Positions 23,474 through 31,508 of a stretch of DNA of 40,720 nucleotides are shown here, piece by piece; within the stretch, counting starts at the first letter, position 1, and each line of letters opens with the position of its first letter. The translations under genes and the position numbers were made by a program. The DNA is from a virus, in the IMG/VR virus record IMGVR_UViG_3300044823_000188, positions 1-40,720 of that record. One strand, 5' to 3'. The notes beneath the pieces are model-generated. The model was not told the origin of the DNA. It made no database searches and saw only the letters and a program-made list of their open reading frames with translations.

Positions 23474-24568
23474 TTACACCTCATTTATTTTATATGTAAA
23501 AAAATTATTCTTTGGTAATTCATTTAAACCAAAATCTTTATCTGTTTCAATAAAAAATTCATCAAATAAATTGAACCTAAACTTAATTCTTACATCATCT
23601 TTAAACTTATTATAACATTTATTATAGAATCTCAACAAAAAATCATAAGAAGTTGAAGTTATCAATAATCCAAGCTTTTTATAATCTTGTTCATACAAAC
23701 AACAATGTTCAAAATAATTAACAAACTTACCATTTTTCATTGATTGTTTTAATTGAACTATATCTTTAAAATCATTATTAAAATTATATAATAAATTTTG
23801 TAATAAATTTTCACCAGCCCCATTCAACCAAGCCAAAAACTTATTCTTAAAATCAGATCTTTCTATTTTATACTTTTTCGAATAAATATCATAAAATTTA
23901 TCACTTATATATTCTTCATTTTTAGTGTAAAAATATAATGGTCTGACTTCAAAATTTTTGAAATCAATTAAATAATAATTTTTATTCTTATCTGTTTTAA
24001 AAAGATCAATATGATTTTTCCTGTCAATTTTTTGTAAAAATGTTGAAGTTGGATAAATTTTTGTATTCGGAGTTAAAAAAGAATAACTTAAATTTTTATC
24101 AATTAAAGTTATCAAATTCTCCACTTTCTGTCCTTCAATTTTCTTCTTAATATCATAATCTAATTGCATTTTTTCAGTCAAATTATAATAATATGATTCA
24201 TTATATTCAAGTTTAAATAGCTTATTTAAATTTTTATAATATTTTGTATATTCCAAACACTTTTCAAAAAAGTAATCATAATTATTTTTTATATGAACTT
24301 TTTGAGCATTCACCAACTCCAAAACTTTTTCTTTATCTATATCTGTAATATAGCATAAATAATTATGATCACTGTAATTATTAATTAACCAATTAAATAT
24401 TCTTATATCTGCAATGTTGTCGTATTGAATGTTATCACTATTGTTTGTAATGACTATACCATGATAAGTTTTTAGAAAATAATTTAATTCATCCTTAGAT
24501 TTAAACATTTGTAACTTATCGTTGTTGTAAATATAAAAATAAGAACCCAGTAAACAATTTAGAATCAT
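23474..24568 (-). CDS. Compact protein with family A DNA polymerase motifs
   Basis: 364 residues, no proofreading motifs. LIDFKNFEVRP (201-210) aligns with Pol I motif A DYSQIELR: D202, E207 and R209 have Pol I spacing. RSDFKNKFLAWLNG (237-250) has R, +4 Lys and +13 Gly as in motif B (RxxxKxxxFxxxYG), with L245 and N249 replacing Phe and Tyr. NLFDEFFIE (333-341) matches motif C HDE as FDE. IYPTSTFLQKI before motif A parallels the nucleic-acid-binding strand of Pol I. It is either a divergent small polymerase or a derivative. It overlaps the 218-aa gene by 4 bases, so the pair is coupled. Confidence 0.5.
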   Translation of the reverse strand: MILNCLLGSYFYIYNNDKLQMFKSKDELNYFLKTYHGIVITNNSDNIQYDNIADIRIFNWLINNYSDHNYLCYITDIDKEKVLELVNAQKVHIKNNYDYFFEKCLEYTKYYKNLNKLFKLEYNESYYYNLTEKMQLDYDIKKKIEGQKVENLITLIDKNLSYSFLTPNTKIYPTSTFLQKIDRKNHIDLFKTDKNKNYYLIDFKNFEVRPLYFYTKNEEYISDKFYDIYSKKYKIERSDFKNKFLAWLNGAGENLLQNLLYNFNNDFKDIVQLKQSMKNGKFVNYFEHCCLYEQDYKKLGLLITSTSYDFLLRFYNKCYNKFKDDVRIKFRFNLFDEFFIETDKDFGLNELPKNNFFTYKINEV

Positions 24569-25221
24569 GAAATAATTGTTTTTCCATTTCCATCCAATAA
24601 TGCAGGCTTAATGTTTTTCAACACTTGAACCCCTTCTTCATCAAAGAAGCCTTTGATAAACGGAACAATATGTCTATATTGCTCATCAACTGCGTCAACT
24701 GGAACATCCTCACGATTAATCATATGAAGTTGAATAGTTGCTTCTTCATCTAATGCTTTTTCCCATTCTTTCTGACATTCTGATTGTTGAATAATTGATT
24801 CTTTATATTCTTCTTTGAGTTTTTCTTTAATCTCTGGAACTTCTTTTTCTTTTTTCTCTCTTAAACTATCTAAAGCCAATTCTAAATCTTTAATAGCTTG
24901 TTCATTTGGATTTTCATTCTTCTTTTCTATAGATAATTTATTCATTAAATCTTTAATATCCTCAGAATATCTATTATCTGCATCTCTCATTTTTATTTCA
25001 TATTCAAAATATTTATCATATTGTGGATATTTTGATACAACATTAAGTCTAAAATTTATTTTAAACTGATTAGAATATGTATCTAATAGATGCTTATTCT
25101 TATTAAGCGCATATAAAAATTTTTCACCCTTCAAATTATAAAAGATTGGAAGTTTCTTACCATCCACTTCAATAGTGTCTTTCAATCTATCTATAAAATT
25201 TAATATTTCGATATTTCTCAC
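24565..25221 (-). CDS. Coiled-coil protein coupled to the family A polymerase-like gene
   Basis: 218 residues from a GTG with SD AAGGAG. The N-terminal part (LPIFYNLKGEKFLYALNKNK) and the end (IQLHMINREDVPVDAV) bracket a long charged coiled coil (about 75-150). The layout recalls DUF1617-type phage proteins, but longer. As it overlaps the polymerase-like gene it may be a partner subunit; this is inference. Confidence 0.5.
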   Translation of the reverse strand: MRNIEILNFIDRLKDTIEVDGKKLPIFYNLKGEKFLYALNKNKHLLDTYSNQFKINFRLNVVSKYPQYDKYFEYEIKMRDADNRYSEDIKDLMNKLSIEKKNENPNEQAIKDLELALDSLREKKEKEVPEIKEKLKEEYKESIIQQSECQKEWEKALDEEATIQLHMINREDVPVDAVDEQYRHIVPFIKGFFDEEGVQVLKNIKPALLDGNGKTIIS

Positions 25222-25305
25222 TTTTAAACTCCTTTTTATGCATTTTTTTTATATTTTAAATATATTTAAAATAAATTGAAAGTTTTTTAATGGTTTTAAT
25301 TACCC

Positions 25306-25347
25306 CTGAACTTTCAAGCCCACGTACTTTAGTCCTGGGTAGTTGAC
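25306..25347 (-). other. Imperfect hairpin resembling an IS200/IS605-type right end
   Basis: Just after the stop of the lipoprotein gene the minus strand reads CAACTACCCAGGACTAAAGT then ACGTGGGCTTGAAAG. CCCA…ACT/AGT…TGGG forms a stem with a bulge and one mismatch. The flanks resemble ends of tnpB-bearing IS605 elements as I remember them. No tnpA or tnpB is present. It could simply be a terminator. The rest of the 25222-25347 gap is A/T-rich leader for the 218-aa gene. Confidence 0.35.
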
Positions 25348-25872
25348 TTAATTTGGATAATAACCTTCTAACTCAATTATCACTGTACCATCCCAATTAG
25401 ATTTCCATGTAATATTTCCATTCTTATCTGTCCAAACTTTCATGGATAAACAAGAATTGCCTTGTAATGCTCCGGTTGCTTTAATTTTTCCATCCGCACT
25501 ATAAAAAATATAATTATTGAAATCATCAAAATTCGTGTTCATGTTATATATACAAAGTTCCACATAATGCTGACCAAAAAAATCTTTATAAAATGGAGAG
25601 CAAGGAATAGAAATTATTTTTCGTTTTGGTGCACTTCCGCTATAAATAATTCTGTTAATCCTGATGTATCCAGCTTCACCTCTGTCACCTTTATCACCCT
25701 TAATTGATTTTCCAGGAATTCCCTGTTCTCCTTTGACCCCAGTTTCTCCTTTATCTCCCTTTTCACCTTTAATAATAATTTGATTTGGTGATTTAAACCA
25801 ATCTCTCCAACTATTACAACTACAACCAATAAACATTAAACTAATTAACACTAAACAAATTATCTTTTTCAT
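25348..25872 (-). CDS. Collagen-like predicted lipoprotein, 174 aa
   Basis: The leader MKKIICLVLISLMFIGCSC ends in lipobox FIGC. Residues about 36-67 are Gly-X-Y triplets (GEKGDKGETGVKGEQG…), then a beta-rich C-terminal domain of about 100 residues (IYSGSAPKRKIISIP … WKSNWDGTVIIELEGYYPN). A lipid anchor, collagen-like stalk and globular head suggest a surface-exposed trimer. It is adjacent to a second collagen-like lipoprotein. Confidence 0.8.
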   Translation of the reverse strand: MKKIICLVLISLMFIGCSCNSWRDWFKSPNQIIIKGEKGDKGETGVKGEQGIPGKSIKGDKGDRGEAGYIRINRIIYSGSAPKRKIISIPCSPFYKDFFGQHYVELCIYNMNTNFDDFNNYIFYSADGKIKATGALQGNSCLSMKVWTDKNGNITWKSNWDGTVIIELEGYYPN

Positions 25873-25887
25873 TTTATCTCCTTTAAC

Positions 25888-26337
25888 TTATCTAAAATTA
25901 CATGGATTAGACCAATGACAATTGTCATAAGAATAAGTAACCCAACAATCATGATGACAATCATAATCATGATAACCATGAAAATGACACCCATCTGATG
26001 AAAAATTTATATAAATATCCACACCATATATAATAATATATTGTGTATTTATAATTTCTGATAATAATATTAAATTAGTCCATGTAGTATCACCTTGATA
26101 TTGCCATTGAATATAATCATCATGAACTCTTATCACAATAATTCTATTAACACTAGAACTAGAGTTACTTGAAGTACTTGAGCTTGAACTCGAATTTACA
26201 ACAATAACTGTAGTAGAATTTGTTCCATTTTGTCCATTAGAACCATCTGTACCATTCTTAGGCCATTGTGGTGTTGGACAACCCACTAGCCATATTAACA
26301 TTACAAATGTTAATAGTAAAATAATAATTTTTTTCAT
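25888..26337 (-). CDS. Ser-rich, His/Cys-rich predicted lipoprotein, 149 aa
   Basis: Lipobox WLVGC follows a hydrophobic leader. A short collagen-like stretch (GTDGSNGQNGTNS) and a poly-Ser linker (NSSSSSSTSSNSSSS) lead to YIQWQYQGDTTWTNLI, a motif often found beside collagen-like repeats in surface and fibre proteins. The last 35 residues hold six His and five Cys (CHFHGYHDYDCHHDC), a likely metal or disulfide site. It probably forms a surface pair with the preceding lipoprotein. Confidence 0.75.
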   Translation of the reverse strand: MKKIIILLLTFVMLIWLVGCPTPQWPKNGTDGSNGQNGTNSTTVIVVNSSSSSSTSSNSSSSVNRIIVIRVHDDYIQWQYQGDTTWTNLILLSEIINTQYIIIYGVDIYINFSSDGCHFHGYHDYDCHHDCWVTYSYDNCHWSNPCNFR

Positions 26338-26380
26338 AATTCTTCTCCTTTTTTATTTTAAAAAATTAAATTTTTTCATT

Positions 26381-27751
26381 TTAATCTGCAAAAAGATCTA
26401 TTTCACTCATTTCATCACTTTTTATATTATTTCCTGATTCCTGAGGATTTATCATCTTATCGAATGAATATTCATTATTCTTGCCTACTAAAAAATATTG
26501 AGGCAATACCCATGTAAATTTTGGTTTGGCTATAGTTATTCCATCTCTATGATAAACTAATTGAAATTTTAATTGACTTGACCTTTTTAAATCTTCATCT
26601 GTCCATAACATAACCAAGTAATAGCAATATTTCTCCAAATTTGAAACTTCACTTAAATGATATGCTTTCATCTCTCCCTCATTATTATCACTTTTCTTAA
26701 TTCCCTCCCTATTTATCTGCGACAGCATAATCACACGAACACCATATTTAATTTCAAGCATATGAAACATCCCGACAACATCATTAAGCATATCTAATGG
26801 ATTATAGTAACCTTTTATTTTATAATTCTTAAAAATCTGAATATAATCCACAAAAATAGATTTAATATTATGTTTTTCTATATAATCACTCAATTGTTGT
26901 TTAAACCCTAACATAGATTCTAATTGGATCTTTGATCCATCAATAATAAATATTCCATGCTTTTTTGTTTTATTAAAATCTTCAACAACTTCAAATAGTT
27001 TTTCTTTTTCTTCATCTGTTAATAAACCCTTCAAAATAGATTTAATATTAATGTTATATCCAAATTTATACGAATGTCTTATTATTGTCTTCCAATACCA
27101 TTCACTTTCAGGTAATTCTAATGATAAAATTAAAGTATTATTATCTGGAATATAATTCATTATCCCTTCATATGCTATAGAAATGGCTGTTGTTGTCTTA
27201 AAACATTTTTGTGGAGCAGCCAAAACTAAAAGTTTTCCACAAGTAATGCCTCCAATTATAGCATCTATATCTTCAATATTTGTTTTCGGGCCTTCTCCTA
27301 TTTTTGTCTTTTTTTCATAATCTGTCTTATAATCAAAATCCTTCGCATCTTTTAAATCTAATTCAGAATTGCAAATTCCCGTTTCTATTTTTAAAAGTTC
27401 ATCTAATTTATTTACTCTTTTATTTACATCTTTTTCATCTAAATAATTTAGTGTTAATTCTTTTCTAATTTTATCATTATATAAAGACAGTTTATCTTTT
27501 AAATAATTTCTAAATTCAATTATATCTAAAAATTTTTCTTTTATGAAATTAAAATCTTTAAAATTTTCAAGTAATAAATCAAATGATGGAAAATATTGAT
27601 TTGAATTAAAATAATCAATATTATATTGCAATACAGGATAAATATCAGAACTTAAACCAGTAATATTATTTGCAATATTATATAAATCATAAATTATTTT
27701 TTGTAAATCTTTATCATCAAAAAAACATTGACTCCAAAAAATCCTTTGCAT
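26381..27751 (-). CDS. Replicative DnaB-type helicase, paralogue 1 (T4 gp41-like)
   Basis: 456 residues. A helical N-terminal domain (1-125) precedes a RecA-fold ATPase: Walker A-like AAPQKCFKT (178-186), LSLELPESEW (motif 1a with the catalytic Glu), Walker B IFVDYIQIF (299-307), MLSQINREG, and HLSEVSNLEKYCYYLVML. The usual glycines of GxxGxGKT are absent although K-T remain; the paralogue at 39021 has the same unusual form. The C-terminus EIDLFAD is acidic and hydrophobic. It is headed by a repeated leader element. Confidence 0.85.
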   Translation of the reverse strand: MQRIFWSQCFFDDKDLQKIIYDLYNIANNITGLSSDIYPVLQYNIDYFNSNQYFPSFDLLLENFKDFNFIKEKFLDIIEFRNYLKDKLSLYNDKIRKELTLNYLDEKDVNKRVNKLDELLKIETGICNSELDLKDAKDFDYKTDYEKKTKIGEGPKTNIEDIDAIIGGITCGKLLVLAAPQKCFKTTTAISIAYEGIMNYIPDNNTLILSLELPESEWYWKTIIRHSYKFGYNINIKSILKGLLTDEEKEKLFEVVEDFNKTKKHGIFIIDGSKIQLESMLGFKQQLSDYIEKHNIKSIFVDYIQIFKNYKIKGYYNPLDMLNDVVGMFHMLEIKYGVRVIMLSQINREGIKKSDNNEGEMKAYHLSEVSNLEKYCYYLVMLWTDEDLKRSSQLKFQLVYHRDGITIAKPKFTWVLPQYFLVGKNNEYSFDKMINPQESGNNIKSDEMSEIDLFAD

Positions 27752-27757
27752 TAAATA

Positions 27758-27783
27758 CCTTTTTCATTAATATATTATTAAAA
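27758..27783 (-). promoter_or_regulatory. Repeated leader/promoter element, copy 6 (helicase 1)
   Basis: TTTTAATAATATATTAATGA plus AAAAGG. It is preceded by AGCTTTAAAG exactly as in the copy at 36337, indicating a longer shared block there. Confidence 0.7.
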
Positions 27784-27932
27784 CTTTAAAGCTTTTTTAT
27801 TAATTTTAAATTTGTTTGTTGCTTTAATTTAAATTTAAATGTTTTTAGCCTTAACATTATTTTCCTTTATTTATTTGATGTTATCATCATTTATCTCTTG
27901 TGTTATTTTTTTTATTACTTTTTCAAAATCCA
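27784..27932 (-). other. 149-bp leader region with two tiny open frames
   Basis: Two short minus-strand frames have SD sequences: a 20-residue MDFEKVIKKITQEINDD (27871-27933) and a 23-residue frame MLRLKTFKFKLKQQ ending NLKLIKKL, like a degenerate shared tail running into the leader element. Either may be translated, or they may be remains of a deleted small gene. Confidence 0.35.
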
Positions 27933-28529
27933 TTATTGTTTTCCTTTTCCGTTTTTTAATACAAATTTTTGATTATTTATCCAACTTAATTCTGCTTCTC
28001 CGTTATACCCATTTTGCCAAACCATCCAAGAATATGATAACATTGCCGTTGTGTATTTTCCATCTTCTCTCAATGGAGCTGACATATCAACCATTCTAGT
28101 AAATTGATACACATATTTTAATCTATAATTATCATATTTATTAAATATTTTATCATATCTGTTAATTCCTTGCAAAAAATTTATTCTTAAAAAAAATATA
28201 ATTTGTTTTGTAGCTATTTGTTTAGCTTTTAATAAAAATTCATCAGCACAACTGAATGGAGGATTTGTTAAAATTATATCATATTTGCTTTTTTCATTAA
28301 AAAAATCTTTCTTTTCTCCATATGCTAAATCATAATCTGTTATGTTGTTAAATTTTTTAGATAATACTTTCACTATACTTTTATTTTCGCCACAACAAGG
28401 TTCCAAAATAGAATTATTATAATCAAAATTATGCTTTTCTAATAATTGTTCTGTCAAACTATAATGTGTTGCATACGCATCAAATTTTCTTCTTTTACTT
28501 TTTATTGCACAACTAAAACATTTATTCAT
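27933..28529 (-). CDS. N6-adenine DNA methyltransferase-like protein
   Basis: 198 residues from the ATG at 28529, chosen for SD GAGGAA. It opens MNKCFSCAIKSKRRKFDAYA. SAM-binding motif I is ILEPCCGENKS and catalytic motif IV is DIILTNPPFS. The alpha/gamma motif order and NPPF indicate an amino-methyltransferase of N6-adenine type. There is no obvious target-recognition domain. Its start overlaps the preceding GIY-YIG gene. Confidence 0.75.
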   Translation of the reverse strand: MNKCFSCAIKSKRRKFDAYATHYSLTEQLLEKHNFDYNNSILEPCCGENKSIVKVLSKKFNNITDYDLAYGEKKDFFNEKSKYDIILTNPPFSCADEFLLKAKQIATKQIIFFLRINFLQGINRYDKIFNKYDNYRLKYVYQFTRMVDMSAPLREDGKYTTAMLSYSWMVWQNGYNGEAELSWINNQKFVLKNGKGKQ

Positions 28530-29373
28530 GATTATTCCTCGTTGTTCTTTCATTGTTAAATTTTATTAATAAACTTTTAATTTTCTCTTTACGGCCAATT
28601 TGCCATCCTATATTCAACCATTCATTTATTTCATTTTTATTTATCATTTTTTCATTATCATCCAAATAAACCCAAATTCTATTTTTAGACCAAGTATTTT
28701 TAGATAATACAGATTTTCTTATATTATCACACCAATTTTTTGTTCTAACAACTTTACTCATAGAAATACTAATCCTATTTCTCTCCTCTATTGCCTTCAC
28801 TCGTCCTTTAGGAATACCCAATTTCCAATTATCATCTAAATACTGTTGTAACTCATAAAATTTAACAAATTTACATGTTTTATCTTTATAAATATGTTTT
28901 CTATCTTTAGTTGTCAATTTTAATTTTTGTTTATGTTCTTCTGATTTTGGTTTTCGCATATTTGCTTTTGTTTGTTCTGATTTAGGCTTTTTTAATTTCT
29001 GTCTACTTTCTTCTGAAATAGGTGATGTACTCCCACCATCTCTTAAATTATAACCATCAATAAAAGAATCATATTTATCAATATAAAACCCTTCTAATGG
29101 ATCTAATACATTATTTAAAAAACATTTTTCTACTTCACACCCAATAGGAAAAACCGGAAGAATATTTATAATTTTAAATTCAAAAACATTTTCTCCATAT
29201 TTATTCCATGCATTTTGAAGATAACTATTAGAATGTTTATTATGTTTTAAACATGTTTTATGATTTTTTATTCTATCTTCAACATTTCTACTTTGACCAA
29301 CATAATATTTATCAGTTATTAAATTTTTAATATAATAAATTCCAACATAATTACTTTTGCTATTTCCCATCAT
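28522..29373 (-). CDS. GIY-YIG homing endonuclease with NUMOD3 and C-terminal modules
   Basis: 283 residues. The nuclease domain opens VGIYYIKNLITDKYYVGQS (9-27) with R/E residues further on (VEDRIKNHK … DPLEGFYIDKY). NUMOD3-type repeats follow (SEESRQKLKKPKSEQTKANM), then KFYELQQYLDDNWKLGIPKG and a related IWVYLDDNEKM … WLNIGWQIGRK module for DNA contact. It is free-standing, with no interrupted host gene, and lies between an acidic small gene and a methyltransferase. Confidence 0.85.
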   Translation of the reverse strand: MMGNSKSNYVGIYYIKNLITDKYYVGQSRNVEDRIKNHKTCLKHNKHSNSYLQNAWNKYGENVFEFKIINILPVFPIGCEVEKCFLNNVLDPLEGFYIDKYDSFIDGYNLRDGGSTSPISEESRQKLKKPKSEQTKANMRKPKSEEHKQKLKLTTKDRKHIYKDKTCKFVKFYELQQYLDDNWKLGIPKGRVKAIEERNRISISMSKVVRTKNWCDNIRKSVLSKNTWSKNRIWVYLDDNEKMINKNEINEWLNIGWQIGRKEKIKSLLIKFNNERTTRNNHE

Positions 29374-29593
29374 CCATTCCTTTTAGTTTATTTAAAATAA
29401 TTTCATCTTCTAAATAACTTTTTTCTTTGAAAATATCTTTAATAAATTCAAAAACAGAATCAATATTAAAATCCGTGTCATCAATACTGTCATAAAAATT
29501 GTAAACTCTAGGATCTCTAAAGAATTTATCAAATTCTTTGTCTTGAATTCTTTTGATTCTAATCATATCTTTAAATTCTGATTTATCAAACAT
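29360..29593 (-). CDS. Hypothetical acidic protein, 77 aa
   Basis: Starts MFDKSEFKDMIRIKRIQ; strongly acidic middle (YDSIDDTDFNIDSVFEF). It ends in TAG, overlapping the start of the GIY-YIG gene. It follows the acyl-carrier-like gene. No family recognised. Confidence 0.55.
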   Translation of the reverse strand: MFDKSEFKDMIRIKRIQDKEFDKFFRDPRVYNFYDSIDDTDFNIDSVFEFIKDIFKEKSYLEDEIILNKLKGMDDGK

Positions 29594-29599
29594 AACACC

Positions 29600-29857
29600 T
29601 CACTCATTTTCTTTGTTAATTTCTCTTTCAAACATTTCTATAATATCTCTTACTGTTTTCAAACTTTCTAAATCTGTTTCTGATGTATCTACATCAAAAA
29701 TATCTTCTAAGGAAACTACAATATCAAAAATATCAGTTTGAGTTAAATACAAATCATCAACAAGTAATTTGTCATCAATTCTTTCTTTATTGATAACTAA
29801 AGTTTTCTGTTCTAATTGAATAATAAAATCATCTTTAATTTCATTATAATCTACCAT
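29600..29857 (-). CDS. Acyl-carrier-protein-like protein lacking the phosphopantetheine serine
   Basis: 85 residues, acidic, with the four-helix ACP pattern: INKERIDDKLLVDDL, then IFDIVVSLEDIFDVD, then LKTVRDIIEMFERE. Aligned to VDDLGADSLD of bacterial ACP, this protein reads VDDLYLTQTD, with Gln at the modified Ser position (residue 40). It therefore probably cannot carry an acyl group and may instead bind an ACP partner as a mimic or regulator. SD GGAG. It sits between a tail-tagged gene and an acidic unknown. Confidence 0.6.
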   Translation of the reverse strand: MVDYNEIKDDFIIQLEQKTLVINKERIDDKLLVDDLYLTQTDIFDIVVSLEDIFDVDTSETDLESLKTVRDIIEMFEREINKENE

Positions 29858-29870
29858 TTAGTTCTCCTTT

Positions 29871-30056
29871 TTAAAATAATTGTTTTAAAAGTTTGAGTTT
29901 AAGTTGTCTAATATACCCAGGAAACTTCATTAATTTATTGTAAAATTCTATAATTTCTTTTGTATCTTTCACAGATAAACCATTTGTAGTTATGTGTATA
30001 TATTTAATGCCATCTTTAATTTCATATGATATCCGTCCCAATAATTTATTTTTCAT
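29871..30056 (-). CDS. 61-aa small protein with shared IRQLKLKLLKQLF tail
   Basis: Starts MKNKLLGRISYEIKDGIKY, predicted beta-rich, ending GYIRQLKLKLLKQLF. After the tail the DNA reads TTATTTTAAAAAGGAG, a shortened leader element lacking its TAATATATTAATGA core. SD GAGG is upstream. It matches the length class of the other tail proteins. Confidence 0.7.
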   Translation of the reverse strand: MKNKLLGRISYEIKDGIKYIHITTNGLSVKDTKEIIEFYNKLMKFPGYIRQLKLKLLKQLF

Positions 30057-30059
30057 ATC

Positions 30060-30227
30060 TTATACCTCATCAAATGTTTCACAATTTTCATTTATAATTT
30101 CTGGTTGAAACATCCATACATTTTTAATTTCCAAATAATCATATAAATTAATATTTCTTTTACAATTTTTGCATATTTCAAGTTTTAATGAATTACAATA
30201 TGAATAATCTAAATTTGTTAATTTCAT
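30060..30227 (-). CDS. 55-aa protein with a CxxC pair
   Basis: Starts MKLTNLDYSYCNSLKLEICK, with cysteines at 11, 19, 22 and 49 (ICKNCKRN), perhaps a small zinc site. The ATG overlaps the TGA of the recombinase gene. It ends GDE-like (CETFDEV) with an SD for the next gene. Function unknown. Confidence 0.6.
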   Translation of the reverse strand: MKLTNLDYSYCNSLKLEICKNCKRNINLYDYLEIKNVWMFQPEIINENCETFDEV

Positions 30228-31372
30228 TCTTGATTGTTCTCTACATTTTTTTCAACAAATAATAGTTTATTATCAATAATATATTTTTTAATGTCATCAA
30301 AATGTTCTTTAATTATTTTATACCCGCCTGATTCACCTTGGTACTTTTCATGTATATTATATTCTGGAATATTAAATTCATACCAACTTCCTGTTTTCTT
30401 AATTATTCCTTGTTCTGTCAATCTTTCATTAAATAATATGAAATTGGAAAATCCTTTTCCAAATATAAGCGGCATATATAATTTAGAAAAAGAATTTCCA
30501 AATCTTCCTTTTTTTATTTCTATTTCTATCCAATTTCCTATCTTTTTTATCTCTTTTTCCCCATTGTTGTTTATTACCATTTGCTCAATTTTTTTGTGTT
30601 CTTTTACAAACAAGCGTATATCTGTTCTATGCATCCACCCGTTTCCTCCAGCTTCTCCATCATAAAATACAGCGCCAGCAACCTTTATCCTAACTTGATT
30701 CAAAATAACGCAGCAAACATCTTTAAATGCTAAATTACTCTTCAATTTAAGTAAAAAATATTCCTGACTTTTAGCATCTATCATCATCTGAAACTCTTCA
30801 GTTTCTCCTTCTTCTTCTAATACTTTGGTAGACATAATGTCTTTAATGCTATCAATTACTAAAAGCTTTATTTCCGGGCCTTTATTATGATCAAGTAAAT
30901 ATTTTATTGTTGATAAAACTTGATTATAAGACCTGGGTGACGGACAATAAAATGTTTTCTTTCCAGATAAAAAATCTTCTAAACATTGCATTCTTATTTC
31001 TTTTAATTTTTCATCGCTAGTTTCTGATTCTATTGCTGAATCATAGGCTGCAAATTCTAATAATCCATAATCTCTCAAAGATTTAATATTAAGTCCTTTT
31101 TCTACATCAAGATAAATAACTTTAAATCCTTTTAAACATACTCTTTTTGAAATCTCCATCATCAATGTAGATTTTCCAATTCCATTCTTTCCAGAAATTC
31201 CAATTATCTTACCTATAGGAAGACCTATATCTGGTATATTAATGTCTTTTTCCCCAGCCATAAATGCATCAAATATTTCAATGTCTGTTTTCAAAAACTT
31301 TAATTTTGAATTTAAACTATCAAATCCTGCAATTTGTTCTGCTATACTTTTTATTTCGTCTCGTTTTGCCAT
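30224..31372 (-). CDS. RecA/UvsX-type recombinase
   Basis: 382 residues (T4 UvsX 391). Walker A GKNGIGKST (61-69), catalytic Glu in YLDVEKG (87-93), Walker B LLVIDSI (170-176), and the L2 start ILNQVRIKV with GEAGGNGWMHRTDIRL. The late region LTEQGIIKKTGSWYEF matches the RecA end-domain signature. It should form filaments on ssDNA for recombination-dependent replication and repair. A strong terminator-like hairpin lies about 10 bases before its SD, so expression may be attenuated. Confidence 0.92.
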   Translation of the reverse strand: MAKRDEIKSIAEQIAGFDSLNSKLKFLKTDIEIFDAFMAGEKDINIPDIGLPIGKIIGISGKNGIGKSTLMMEISKRVCLKGFKVIYLDVEKGLNIKSLRDYGLLEFAAYDSAIESETSDEKLKEIRMQCLEDFLSGKKTFYCPSPRSYNQVLSTIKYLLDHNKGPEIKLLVIDSIKDIMSTKVLEEEGETEEFQMMIDAKSQEYFLLKLKSNLAFKDVCCVILNQVRIKVAGAVFYDGEAGGNGWMHRTDIRLFVKEHKKIEQMVINNNGEKEIKKIGNWIEIEIKKGRFGNSFSKLYMPLIFGKGFSNFILFNERLTEQGIIKKTGSWYEFNIPEYNIHEKYQGESGGYKIIKEHFDDIKKYIIDNKLLFVEKNVENNQE

Positions 31373-31392
31373 TTGTAAATCCTTTTAAAAAT

Positions 31393-31422
31393 AAAAAAAG
31401 CCGGTGCTCACGCCGCCGGCTT
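31393..31422 (-). terminator. Rho-independent terminator or attenuator upstream of recA/uvsX
   Basis: Minus-strand AAGCCGG-11 nt-CCGGCTT followed by seven T. The G+C-rich stem stands out. It is downstream of clpP and immediately upstream of the recombinase SD. A second short inverted repeat (CTTCA/TGAAG) lies 5' of it. Confidence 0.8.
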
Positions 31423-31508
31423 CAAATCTTCAGTTCATGAAGGAGGTATTTCACAAACTAGAAGAAAGTAAAAAAAATATAATTAATCCAATACATGAAT
31501 TTTTCCAT
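31423..31508. other. Intergenic leader between clpP and the recombinase
   Basis: Non-coding. It contains a possible 16-codon frame right after clpP and the inverted repeat CTTCATGAACTGAAG just before the terminator hairpin. I see no match to the 25-bp element. Confidence 0.4.

Noticed and set aside
9985-29373. Stop-codon reassignment (TAG or TAA read as Gln)
   Set aside because: The polymerase, helicase, recombinase and clamp-loader genes contain no internal stops, and TAA and TAG end many well-delimited genes with the next gene's SD in place. Only decayed accessory genes contain internal stops.
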